Positions 45,470-53,076 of a stretch of 64,000 nucleotides of DNA are shown piece after piece (the stretch's first letter is position 1; every line of letters begins with the position of its first letter). Location: NCBI GenBank assembly GCA_031291675.1, contig JARLIO010000055.1, positions 21,396-85,395 of the forward strand, given 5' to 3'. The position numbers and the translations under genes were made by a program. This DNA comes from Azospirillaceae bacterium. Lineage in GTDB: Bacteria; Pseudomonadota; Alphaproteobacteria; Azospirillales; Azospirillaceae. The notes beneath the pieces were generated by a model. It was not told where the DNA came from, made no database searches, and saw nothing but the letters and a program-made list of their open reading frames with translations.

Positions 45470-46225
45470 ATGTGCAGTCTCGTCATCCTTCGTCGCCCTG
45501 AAAGCCCGTGGCCCGTGATCATCGGCGCCAACCGTGACGAGAGGGTCGAACGGCCCTGGCAGGCGCCCGCCCGGCATTGGCCCGATCGGCCCGACATCGT
45601 GGCCGGACGCGACGAGATCGCCGGTGGCGCCTGGATCGGCGTCAATGACTATGGTGTCGTGGCCGCGGTGTTGGACCGCGCCGGAACCCTGGGCCCCGGC
45701 GAAGACAAGCGCAGCCGGGGCGAGCTGGTGCTGGAAGCCCTGGACCATGCCGACGCCGTCGACGCCATTGACGCCTTGTCCCAGCTTGATCCCGCGGCCT
45801 ACCGGCCGTTCAATCTGCTGGCGGCCGACAACCGGGATGCCTGGTTCCTGATCAGTCGCGGCGATGGCCGAATCGTCCGGGTTGCCGTGCCGCAAGGGAT
45901 CAGCATGATCACCGCGGGTGACCCCAACGATCCCGCTGTGCCGCGCGTTCAGCGCTATCTATCGCGTTTTCGTGACGCACCGCTGCCCGACCCCGACGCG
46001 CCCGAGGCCGGCGGCTGGGCATCCTGGCAGCAGCTTCTGGGGGAAACCGGGCATGATCCCGGCGACGAAACCAGCGCGATGTGTTTTCTGCGCGCCGATG
46101 GTTTCGGCACCACAAATGCCTCGCTGATCGCCCTGCCCGCGGCTGGCGCCGACCATCCCCCGGTTTGGCGCTTCGCACCGGGGCGACCGGATCGGACGGA
46201 ATGGATGTCAATAGCACTTGACTGA
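45470..46225 (+). CDS. NRDE-family protein (TANGO2-like, DUF833)
   Basis: A 251-residue protein that starts MCSLVILRR, with Cys at position 2 as the likely nucleophile of this Ntn-hydrolase-like family, and carries the diagnostic ANRDER motif at about residues 21-26. GAWIGVNDYGVVAAVLDRAG and the RGELVLEAL region also fit. The function of bacterial NRDE proteins is unknown; in animals TANGO2 is linked to lipid or heme metabolism. The start at ATG 45470 places the Cys correctly; the frame runs open upstream without a good site. Next is purC, 149 bp later. Confidence 0.85.
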   Translation: MCSLVILRRPESPWPVIIGANRDERVERPWQAPARHWPDRPDIVAGRDEIAGGAWIGVNDYGVVAAVLDRAGTLGPGEDKRSRGELVLEALDHADAVDAIDALSQLDPAAYRPFNLLAADNRDAWFLISRGDGRIVRVAVPQGISMITAGDPNDPAVPRVQRYLSRFRDAPLPDPDAPEAGGWASWQQLLGETGHDPGDETSAMCFLRADGFGTTNASLIALPAAGADHPPVWRFAPGRPDRTEWMSIALD

Positions 46226-46280
46226 CGCTGGCGTGACTCTTTGTTATCATATCGCCCAGGGTCAAGGGCGGTCCGCTCCA

Positions 46281-46309
46281 TTGTACTGGGCGGGCAAGCT
46301 TGCTATATG
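46281..46309 (+). promoter_or_regulatory. Candidate sigma-70 promoter of purC
   Basis: TTGTAC (46281-46286), a 17-bp spacer and TATATG (46304-46309). Transcription would start near 46316, giving a leader of about 60 nt before the ATG of purC. Confidence 0.45.
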
Positions 46310-46374
46310 ACCCCAAAAGTGAAGTGGTCCGGCTGATGCCGCGGCCGTATGCCCGCCCACTGTGGAAGACCACG

Positions 46375-47148
46375 ATGACAAGACGCCGGCGGATCTATGA
46401 AGGCAAGGCCAAGGTTCTTTTTGAAGGACCGGAACCAGGCACGTTGGTCCAATATTTCAAAGATGATGCGAGTGCCTTCAACAACCAGAAGCGCGGCATC
46501 ATCACCGGCAAGGGGGTTCTCAACAACCGGATCTCCGAGTACCTGATGACACGACTCGGCGACATCGGCGTCCCGACGCATTTCATGCGCCGGCTCAATA
46601 TGCGTGAGCAGCTGGTCCGTGAGGTCGAGATCATTCCGATCGAGGTTGTGGTCCATAATATCGCGGCGGCGACCCTGTCAAAGCGCTTCGGCATTCCCGA
46701 AGGCACCCAATTGCCCCGCTCGATCATCGAGTATTATTACAAATCCGATGAGTTGGGCGATCCGATGGTGTCAGAGGAACACATCACCGCCTTTGGCTGG
46801 GCGATGCCGCAGGACCTTGACGACATCATGGCGCTTAGTCTGCGCATCAATGACTATCTCTCGGGACTGTTTCTCGGGATCGGGCTCAAACTGGTGGACT
46901 TCAAGCTGGAGTTCGGCCGGTTGTGGGAGAATGACGAGATGCGCATCGTCCTCGCTGATGAGATCAGTCCCGACAATTGCCGTCTCTGGGATGTCAAGAC
47001 CAACGAAAAGCTGGACAAGGACCGCTTTCGCGAGGATCTCGGCCGGGTCGAGGAGGCCTATCAGGAAGTGGCGCGGCGGCTCGGGATTCTGCCCGAGGGC
47101 GGACCCGTCGATGTCGCGACACCGATCCGGGAGCCTGGCCCGCGATAA
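46375..47148 (+). CDS. purC: SAICAR synthetase (phosphoribosylaminoimidazole-succinocarboxamide synthase)
   Basis: A 257-residue enzyme of purine synthesis that joins CAIR and aspartate. The N-terminus [15 protein letters not shown], the FKDDASAFN loop, [18 protein letters not shown], and [23 protein letters not shown] are diagnostic. ATG 46375 matches family starts; the open frame upstream is promoter and leader. purS follows after 92 bp, forming the usual purCS pair. Confidence 0.97.
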   Translation: MTRRRRIYEGKAKVLFEGPEPGTLVQYFKDDASAFNNQKRGIITGKGVLNNRISEYLMTRLGDIGVPTHFMRRLNMREQLVREVEIIPIEVVVHNIAAATLSKRFGIPEGTQLPRSIIEYYYKSDELGDPMVSEEHITAFGWAMPQDLDDIMALSLRINDYLSGLFLGIGLKLVDFKLEFGRLWENDEMRIVLADEISPDNCRLWDVKTNEKLDKDRFREDLGRVEEAYQEVARRLGILPEGGPVDVATPIREPGPR

Positions 47149-47240
47149 CCCGGTGGCGACCGCCATCGCTCTGGTCCTCACGCCCGTCTCCGGCGCGGCG
47201 CGAGGGCCCCATCATTTCGAAACCAAGGATTGTTGATACC

Positions 47241-47495
47241 GTGAAAGCCATCGTCCATATCACCCTGAAACGTGGTGTGCTTGACCCGCAGGGCAAGGCG
47301 ATCGGCCACGCCCTGGCCTCGTTGGGCTTCGAGGGTGTCGGCGAAGTCCGCCAGGGCAAGGTCATCGAACTCGATCTGGCCGAAACCGATCACGGCATTG
47401 CCCAGCGACAGGTTGAGGCGATGTGCCTCAAGCTGTTGGCCAATACCGTGATCGAGGATTACCGGATCACGATCGGCGATTCGTCCCGGCCGTAG
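47241..47495 (+). CDS. purS: FGAM synthetase subunit PurS
   Basis: An 84-residue protein that starts at GTG 47241 (KAIVHITLKRGVLDPQGKAI, the PurS signature; ends VIEDYRI). With PurQ and PurL it forms the three-part formylglycinamidine synthetase, in which it bridges ammonia transfer. In many alphaproteobacteria purC-purS-purQ-purL is contiguous; here a DNA glycosylase follows after 12 bp and purQ/purL are not in the window. Confidence 0.95.
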   Translation: MKAIVHITLKRGVLDPQGKAIGHALASLGFEGVGEVRQGKVIELDLAETDHGIAQRQVEAMCLKLLANTVIEDYRITIGDSSRP

Positions 47496-47507
47496 CCTCA
47501 GCGCGCC

Positions 47508-48137
47508 ATGCTTGCCGCGATTGATGTTCTCCGCGCCCGCGATCCGGTCTTCGACCGATGTCTCACGGCCGCGGGAACACCCGTGGCGATGGTGCGTCCC
47601 GCTGGATTTCCCGGACTGCTGCGAATCATCCTGGACCAGCAGATTTCGACGCGGGCTGCTGACGCGCTCTGGCTCCGCCTGGCCGCGGTGCTTGATCCGA
47701 TTGACGCGTCCGGTTTTCTGGTGCAGAGCGACGAAACCCTGCGGGCGTGTGGCTTCAGCCGACAGAAGATCGTCTATGCCCGCGGACTGGCGAGCGCGAT
47801 CGTCGAAGGACGCATTGATCTCGACCGCGTGATGACGCTCGATGACGATGCCGCCGCCGCGACCTTGATCCAGTTGAAAGGGATCGGCCGCTGGACCGCC
47901 GCGATCTATTTGCTGAGCCAGGGGCGCCCGGACATCTGGCCGGTCGACGATCTGGCGCTGCAAATCGGCGTCCAATGGGCTCTGGGCCTGCCTGAACGAC
48001 CGACACCGGCCGCGTTGCTGGCCTGCGCCGAGCCCTGGCGCCCCTACCGCAGCACCGCAGCCCGGCTGATCTGGAAATTCTACATCGCCACGGTCGCCGC
48101 CCAGCGCCAACAGCGACGCGACGCCGCAGCGGATTGA
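47508..48137 (+). CDS. DNA-3-methyladenine glycosylase II (AlkA-type, HhH-GPD)
   Basis: A 209-residue base-excision repair enzyme. The helix-hairpin-helix LKGIGRWTAAIYLL is followed by the Gly/Pro-rich loop and catalytic Asp in PDIWPVDDLALQ. An N-terminal FPGLLRIILDQQISTRAAD region fits. It has no Ada-like or N-terminal AlkA domain, so it is the short form common in bacteria. Twelve bases separate it from purS, so it may be read from the same transcript. Confidence 0.92.
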   Translation: MLAAIDVLRARDPVFDRCLTAAGTPVAMVRPAGFPGLLRIILDQQISTRAADALWLRLAAVLDPIDASGFLVQSDETLRACGFSRQKIVYARGLASAIVEGRIDLDRVMTLDDDAAAATLIQLKGIGRWTAAIYLLSQGRPDIWPVDDLALQIGVQWALGLPERPTPAALLACAEPWRPYRSTAARLIWKFYIATVAAQRQQRRDAAAD

Positions 48138-48164
48138 CCCCGCGGGGCGCGACCGGCGTTCCGG

Positions 48165-48740
48165 TCAGCCCCGAACCCCGTCCCCGGCCGCCTGTTCAAC
48201 CGCCGCCTGTTCAACCAGGGTGCTGGTCGACACCAGTCCGAGACTTCCGGCGGTGTTCGCGACCTCGGCCAGACAGGTTGCCGCGCGATCCGCGGGCAGC
48301 CACACGGAAAACCGGGTCACATAGCGCTCGCCATGGGGCCAGGCCGCGGGAATGGTCTGGGCATCCATGCGCACGATATTGGCACCGAATTGGGTGAAAA
48401 TGTCCGACAAGCGCGCGATCAGCCCGAGCTGGTCGCCACCGCTGACCTCGATCCGATGGGTAATCCGTCCCTGCGGGGCCAACGCCGGCTCGAACACGAA
48501 TCGACGCACCGTAACCTGGCCACCGGCCAATTCCGGCAGCTGTTCCAGGCCGGCCTGCAAGGCCGCGATTGTCAGAGCCCCGGGCAACTCGCACACCGAG
48601 GTGAATTCCGCCCCCTGGCCCAATACGGCAAAGCTGGTATCGCGGAGATTGATCCCGGTGTCGAACAGGTGGCTGGTGATCGCCGAGACCAACCCGATCC
48701 GATCGGCGCACAGAACCGACACCAAAGCGACTGCTGTCAT
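48165..48740 (-). CDS. Two-ACT-domain protein (GcvR-like)
   Basis: A 191-residue protein made of two ACT domains (about 3-80: VSVLCADRIGLVSAITSHLF; about 90-170: RIEVSGGDQLGLIARLSDIF). This is the layout of GcvR, the glycine cleavage repressor, and of the phosphoserine phosphatase N-terminal domain. Amino-acid sensing is inferred. The C-terminus holds a short duplicated VEQAAVEQAA from an in-frame 15-bp repeat. It is 168 bp downstream of ccmB on the same strand. Confidence 0.85.
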   Translation of the reverse strand: MTAVALVSVLCADRIGLVSAITSHLFDTGINLRDTSFAVLGQGAEFTSVCELPGALTIAALQAGLEQLPELAGGQVTVRRFVFEPALAPQGRITHRIEVSGGDQLGLIARLSDIFTQFGANIVRMDAQTIPAAWPHGERYVTRFSVWLPADRAATCLAEVANTAGSLGLVSTSTLVEQAAVEQAAGDGVRG

Positions 48741-48908
48741 GACCCTGCCTCTGTTGGGACCCCCTCGCGCGTTTTCCCGCGGTCGGCGCCTCGTTCCGGA
48801 TTGTCACCGCGTGACGGCGGACAGACAGTGGCCCCGCCACGATCGCGATCATGCGTCCCGGCGCGCGCGCCGTCAAACCCTCAACACGGCCCCCCCCCGG
48901 CCGGGCGC

Positions 48909-49574
48909 CTATTCAATAGCTTGCCGGACCGCCCCGGCCCCGGCCAACGGCGCCAGGGGCAAGGCCGCGACCAGCATGCCCGCCAACAGCAACAGATGGG
49001 GGCGCGCGGTCAGACCGTTGATCGCCGCGTCGATGGCGCTGGCGCCAAAGATCAGGACCGGAACATACAGCGGCAGAATCAGCAGCGATAACAGAACGCC
49101 GCCGCGGCGTGCCCCGAGTGTCAGCGCGGCGCCGATCGCGCCGACCAGGCTCAGCACCGGCGTCCCGAGCAGCAGCGACAGCATCAGCACGCCGAAGCCG
49201 TCGCTGGGCATGCCCAGCAACAGCGCCAACAGCGGTGCGGCGATGATCAGTGGCACACCCGAGACCAGCCAGTGCGCCAGAATCTTTGCCAGCACCGCGA
49301 CCTCGAGCGACAGCGGTGACAAGGCCAGGAGTTCCAGGCTGCCATCCTCAAAATCGGCTTGAAACAACCGCTCCAGCGACAGCAGAGAGGCCAGCATCGC
49401 CCCGACCCAGATCACCCCGGCCGCGATGCGCGCCAACATCGCCGGCTCCGGCCCAACGCCCAGCGGGAACAGGACGACCGTGAGGACGAAGAACATCACC
49501 GCGACCGTGGCATCGAAACCCTGCTTCATCGCCAGATGAAGGTCGCGCCACACCAGGCGCAGAAACCCCGTCAT
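48909..49574 (-). CDS. ccmB: Heme exporter subunit CcmB
   Basis: A 221-residue inner-membrane protein with six helices, part of the CcmABC(D) complex that loads heme onto CcmE for cytochrome c maturation. The N-terminus RLVWRDLHLAMKQG and the LERLFQADFEDGSLELLALS region are the CcmB signature. ATG 49574 overlaps the TGA of ccmA (ATGA), which favours it over the ATG three codons earlier. ccmC and ccmD do not follow. Confidence 0.95.
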   Translation of the reverse strand: MTGFLRLVWRDLHLAMKQGFDATVAVMFFVLTVVLFPLGVGPEPAMLARIAAGVIWVGAMLASLLSLERLFQADFEDGSLELLALSPLSLEVAVLAKILAHWLVSGVPLIIAAPLLALLLGMPSDGFGVLMLSLLLGTPVLSLVGAIGAALTLGARRGGVLLSLLILPLYVPVLIFGASAIDAAINGLTARPHLLLLAGMLVAALPLAPLAGAGAVRQAIE

Positions 49575-50230
49575 GTCATCCATTCCCGTAGTCCGGCCCC
49601 GGGATCCGGACTGTAGTGGTCAATCTGTAACTGCCCGGCATCGGGAATGACCAGTTGGGCATGGGTCGACACCACCACGACGCCACCGCCGGCACGATGC
49701 TCGGCGATCGCCGATTCGAGCAGCACGACCGCGGCCCGGTCCAGCGCAACCGTCGGTTCGTCAAGCAGCCACAACGGTTGGGGCACAGCGACGATCCGGG
49801 CCAAATTGAGGCGCCGCTTCTGACCCGCCGACAGGAAACGGCCCGGCACATCGGCAATTTGCGCCACGCCCATGCGCTCCAGGGCGAAGCGGGCCCGCTC
49901 CGCCGGTTCATCGGCACCGGCCAGCGCTGCCCAGAAGGCCAAGTTCTCCCGCGCGGTCAAAACCGGTTTGACCGCGTCGAGATGGCCAACATAGCTGACA
50001 CGGCCGCGATGACGGTCCGGTTCGTCAGCAATAACCTCGCCATCCCAAAGCAGATCTCCGGCATAAGGCTTCAGCAGCCCGGCCATGACCCGAAGCAGGC
50101 TGGATTTGCCGCTGCCGTTGGGGCCCAGCAAAACCAGCGCGTTACCGGGATCAAGGCCGAAACTCAGCCCGGTAAAGACGAGGCGATGCCCCCGGAGGCA
50201 GGTGAGATCGGAACCGACGAACAGCGGCAT
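49571..50230 (-). CDS. ccmA: Heme exporter ATPase CcmA
   Basis: A 219-residue ABC ATPase. Walker A LLGPNGSGKSSLLRV, signature FLSAGQKRRLNLAR, Walker B PLWLLDEPTVALDR and the switch His in STHAQL. The signature LSAGQ with KRR is typical for CcmA. It works with CcmB in cytochrome c maturation. ATG 50230 (MPLFVGSDLTCLRG) is chosen over an upstream in-frame start at 50296 on family length. The implied c-type cytochromes fit a respiratory organism. Confidence 0.94.
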   Translation of the reverse strand: MPLFVGSDLTCLRGHRLVFTGLSFGLDPGNALVLLGPNGSGKSSLLRVMAGLLKPYAGDLLWDGEVIADEPDRHRGRVSYVGHLDAVKPVLTARENLAFWAALAGADEPAERARFALERMGVAQIADVPGRFLSAGQKRRLNLARIVAVPQPLWLLDEPTVALDRAAVVLLESAIAEHRAGGGVVVVSTHAQLVIPDAGQLQIDHYSPDPGAGLREWMT

Positions 50231-50699
50231 TGACACGACAGAAGCTTGGGAGGGACAGGGCCCGATTGCCCGCAACGGACAAGGAAAAGCCGGCAAGCTA
50301 TAACACGCCCGCCCGAAAAAGAAACGGCCACCGCGGGGGCCGATTGCGGTGGCCGAGGAAATCCAGCCGGGGCTTGGCTGGCCGATGTCGGCGTCAACTG
50401 CCGGTCAGAAGAGGAACCAAAGACACTGACAGCGCTGTAGACCTTGACCAGCGGCGCAGCGGCTCCGTTTCCCGGGCTGTAGGGGCCTTTCCGATGGCGC
50501 CAAGCTAGGGGTGAAAAATGGCGAAATTTTGATGCTGTTGCCATAAAAGAAGGAATCTTCGGCACAGACCGGCCCTGCGCCGGCCCCTCCTCCCGCCGCT
50601 GCCCGGTCGCGCCGAATCCCCGGGCCGTTCGCTGCCGAGAAATTTTTCGTCCCAGCCCATTTTTTATCTTTTCAGCAACGCTTCATCGGCATATATGCG

Positions 50700-51038
50700 T
50701 CTTCCGCACGCGCACGTGCCACTGGCCCCCACGGATCCGCCGCGGTGTGGCTATGCAACGACGTAACGCGTATCCCCGACCGTCCCTTAAGCAAGGCGGC
50801 GTCTTGGAGGTTACGATGTTTCATGTTGTTGTCAGTGGGCCTGCGCCCACGCCTCTTCCTCTCGCCTTGTCCCCGTATAAGTCCGGGTCTCTCGTGGCTG
50901 CTCGATTAACGACCTCGCGGCATTGACCGCGGGCGTAATTGTCGGACGCTGATTTCGCGTCCCAACAACCACCGCCAACCCTTACCTCACGATTCGACAT
51001 CAAGCCGGTAACGGCCTTCGCATCCTATGGAGACCGGG
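50700..51038 (+). ncRNA. Structured leader of the ornithine decarboxylase gene (probable speF motif)
   Basis: The long untranslated stretch before the decarboxylase holds several hairpins, for example GTGGGC-CTGC-GCCCAC at 50835-50850 and CGCGG-CATTGA-CCGCG at 50916-50931, plus a short upstream ORF. The speF RNA motif is known in alphaproteobacteria in exactly this position. The assignment rests on context and structure; a covariance search is needed. AT-rich DNA at 50640-50700 probably contains the promoter. 50231-50640 shows nothing else recognisable. Confidence 0.5.
50816..50926 (+). CDS. 36-codon upstream ORF in the decarboxylase leader
   Basis: Begins MFHVVVSGPAPTPLPLALS and ends TTSRH. 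It has an ideal GGAGG ribosome-binding site five bases before the ATG. Its first half covers the 50835-50850 hairpin and its stop codon lies in the loop of the hairpin at 50916-50931. It could be a leader peptide that couples translation to expression of the decarboxylase, as speFL does in enterobacteria; that analogy is inference and the peptides are not alike. Confidence 0.5.
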   Translation: MFHVVVSGPAPTPLPLALSPYKSGSLVAARLTTSRH

Positions 51039-52166
51039 ATGAACGAAAAGATTGCTCAATTCTTCGACGAGCGACGACCGCAGACCCCTTGCCTGGTCGT
51101 CGACCTCGATGTCGTCGAAGAGAATTATCGCACCCTGGAAAACGCCCTGCCGGAAGCCCGGATTTTCTACGCCGTCAAAGCGAATCCGGCGCCGGAGATC
51201 CTGCGCCTGCTGGCGCGGCTGGGCTCGGCCTTCGATACCGCCAGCGTCAACGAGATCCGCGACGTCCTGGCTGCCGGGGCACAACCCGACCATATCAGCT
51301 ACGGCAACACCATCAAGAAACAGGCCGATATCGCCACCGCCTATGCGCTGGGCGTCCGGCTGTTTGCCTTCGACAGTGAAGCCGAACTCAACAAGATCGC
51401 CGTCGCCGCCCCGGGCAGCCGGGTGTTTTGTCGCCTGCTGACCAGCGGCGAGGGCGCCGAATGGCCGCTGTCGCGCAAATTCGGCTGCGAGCCCGAGATG
51501 GCTCGTGAGCTGCTGATCAAAGCCGCCGGCAAGGGTGTCGTGCCTTATGGTCTGTCGTTCCATGTCGGCTCGCAGCAACGCGATCCGACCCAATGGGATG
51601 CGGCATTGCAGACGGCTGCGGCGCTGTTCCGCGATCTTGAAAGCCAGGGCATCGAACTGACGATGGTCAATATGGGCGGGGGCTTCCCGACCCGCTACCT
51701 GCGCGACATTCCTTCGGCGGTTCAGTATGGCCAGGCGATTTTCGACAGCCTGCGGCGCCATTTCGGCAACCGCATTCCCGAGACGATCGTCGAACCGGGA
51801 CGCGGCATGGTCGGTAACGCCGGCGTCATCGAAACTGAGGTCGTCCTGATCTCCAAAAAGTCGGCCCATGACGACCGGCGCTGGGTCTATCTCGATATCG
51901 GCAAGTTCGGCGGCCTGGCTGAAACCATGGACGAGGCGATCCATTATCCGATCGTCAGCAACCGCAACGGATCGGTCAGCCCGGTGATCCTGGCCGGACC
52001 GACCTGCGACAGCGCCGATATCATGTACGAACGGACAGTCTACGAACTGCCCGACGATCTCGTAATCGGCGACCGCTTGCGGATCGAGGCCACGGGGGCC
52101 TATACCACGACCTATGCCTCGGTCGCTTTCAACGGCTTCGAGCCGTTGGGCGCCCATTACATCTGA
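51039..52166 (+). CDS. Ornithine/lysine decarboxylase, fold-type III PLP enzyme
   Basis: A 375-residue enzyme of polyamine synthesis (ornithine to putrescine). The PLP lysine is in FYAVKANPAPE; VNMGGGFPTRY and EPGRGMVGNAG bind the cofactor phosphate; GPTCDSADIM holds the catalytic Cys and substrate-binding Asp. The length and these motifs fit the alphaproteobacterial ODC/LDC group. ATG 51039 follows GGAGACC. It is preceded by the structured leader and followed by a hairpin terminator at 52188-52216, so it is a single-gene transcript. Confidence 0.93.
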   Translation: MNEKIAQFFDERRPQTPCLVVDLDVVEENYRTLENALPEARIFYAVKANPAPEILRLLARLGSAFDTASVNEIRDVLAAGAQPDHISYGNTIKKQADIATAYALGVRLFAFDSEAELNKIAVAAPGSRVFCRLLTSGEGAEWPLSRKFGCEPEMARELLIKAAGKGVVPYGLSFHVGSQQRDPTQWDAALQTAAALFRDLESQGIELTMVNMGGGFPTRYLRDIPSAVQYGQAIFDSLRRHFGNRIPETIVEPGRGMVGNAGVIETEVVLISKKSAHDDRRWVYLDIGKFGGLAETMDEAIHYPIVSNRNGSVSPVILAGPTCDSADIMYERTVYELPDDLVIGDRLRIEATGAYTTTYASVAFNGFEPLGAHYI

Positions 52167-52187
52167 GCAGGCCTCGTGCCGCGACCA

Positions 52188-52216
52188 CCGACTCCGGGGC
52201 GCCGTCCCCGGGTCGG
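52188..52216 (+). terminator. Hairpin terminator after ornithine decarboxylase
   Basis: CCGACTCCGGGG pairs with CCCCGGGTCGG with one bulged base and a 6-nt loop, 21 bp after the stop codon. There is no T-tract. Confidence 0.5.
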
Positions 52217-52526
52217 CGTTGCCGCGGCGAACCTGATCGAGGGCGAACCTGATCGAGCACCGGACGCAGACATGACAAAGGCCCCGTCGGAGTGGCCTGA
52301 GCCGGGCTCACGACAGAGAGCAAAATCGCAGTCAAGTCATCGACAAACTCAACGCCGCATCGCGGCGTGCCACGGCCTCAGCCGAACGAGACAGGAAACC
52401 AGGTCGACCGGTTTCCTGTCTGATTTCCGCCAGAACAGCCCCGCAAAGCCCGCGGGCCATCGCCGCGCAGCCCCGTTCGACAGCAGCGGCGGTTGCGGTG
52501 ATCCGCAGCCGGCCGCGCGTTCGAAA
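52217..52526. other. Intergenic, nothing clear
   Basis: A 310-bp gap between the decarboxylase terminator and the DUF1127 gene end. It holds a short tandem direct repeat (GCGAACCTGATCGAG at 52227 and again at 52243) and no gene. Confidence 0.4.
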
Positions 52527-52745
52527 TCAGGCCTTCCAGAACGGCTTGTCAACTTCACCGACGACGTCAGCAGCGCTGACGCCGATATCGCGAAGCATCC
52601 GCTCGTCGAGCTCTGCAAGCTGACGGCGCTGTTCGATGCGCTCACGCCAGGTGTGAATGGTGCCAACCAGCCGGCCGAAAATTTCCTGAGGCAGATCGGC
52701 GGACCCGTGACCGCGGTTCGCGGTCGGATGAGAGGTCGTCGCCAT
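52527..52745 (-). CDS. DUF1127 small protein
   Basis: A 72-residue protein. The C-terminal half has the DUF1127 pattern (TWRERIEQRRQLAELDERML, RDIGVSAADV, ending KPFWKA). Members are small, Arg-rich and often stress- or oxygen-regulated; some bind RNA. ATG 52745 (MATTSHPTANRG) is chosen over an earlier in-frame GTG. A perfect FNR/FixK-type box lies 113 bp upstream, suggesting induction at low oxygen. Confidence 0.8.
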   Translation of the reverse strand: MATTSHPTANRGHGSADLPQEIFGRLVGTIHTWRERIEQRRQLAELDERMLRDIGVSAADVVGEVDKPFWKA

Positions 52746-52857
52746 GAGAGTGTTCCATTTCCAGGGTTGCGGGACGGATCGCCACTGAGCCATGCGTCCC
52801 TGACATAACGGCTACATTACGCCACGGCGGTAAAGAAACAATTTACGGCACTCTCTT

Positions 52858-52871
52858 TTGATCTGCATCAA
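52858..52871. promoter_or_regulatory. FNR/FixK-type anaerobox
   Basis: TTGAT-CTGC-ATCAA is a perfect match to the FNR/FixK consensus TTGAT-N4-ATCAA. The only gene it can serve is the DUF1127 gene to its left; the right-hand neighbour ends, not starts, here. Confidence 0.65.
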
Positions 52872-53005
52872 AGTTAAGAGGCCGAAACCCTTCACCGCGA
52901 GCAAGGATATACTCCTTTTATTGTGACGTTTGCACATCAATGGAGGCGACCGGACAGAAACGCAGCCATGCGTAAAGCGCGGCCGGTCCGTCGCCGATCG
53001 CCGCC

Positions 53006-53029
53006 GGGTGTCGCCGCCGGGCGACACCC
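53006..53029 (-). terminator. Hairpin after the glutamate dehydrogenase gene
   Basis: GGGTGTCGCC (53006-53015) pairs perfectly with 53020-53029 around a 4-nt loop, 47 bp after the dehydrogenase stop codon. No T-tract follows on the minus strand. Confidence 0.4.
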
Positions 53030-53076
53030 CTTTCGAGAATGCGGCCGCCATGCGGCGCCACCCGGCGACGCTCGCG

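Noticed and set aside
51039..52166. Calling the decarboxylase diaminopimelate decarboxylase (LysA)
   Set aside because: The short N-terminus, YAVKANPAPE and GPTCDSAD motifs fit ornithine/lysine decarboxylase, and the structured leader supports this.
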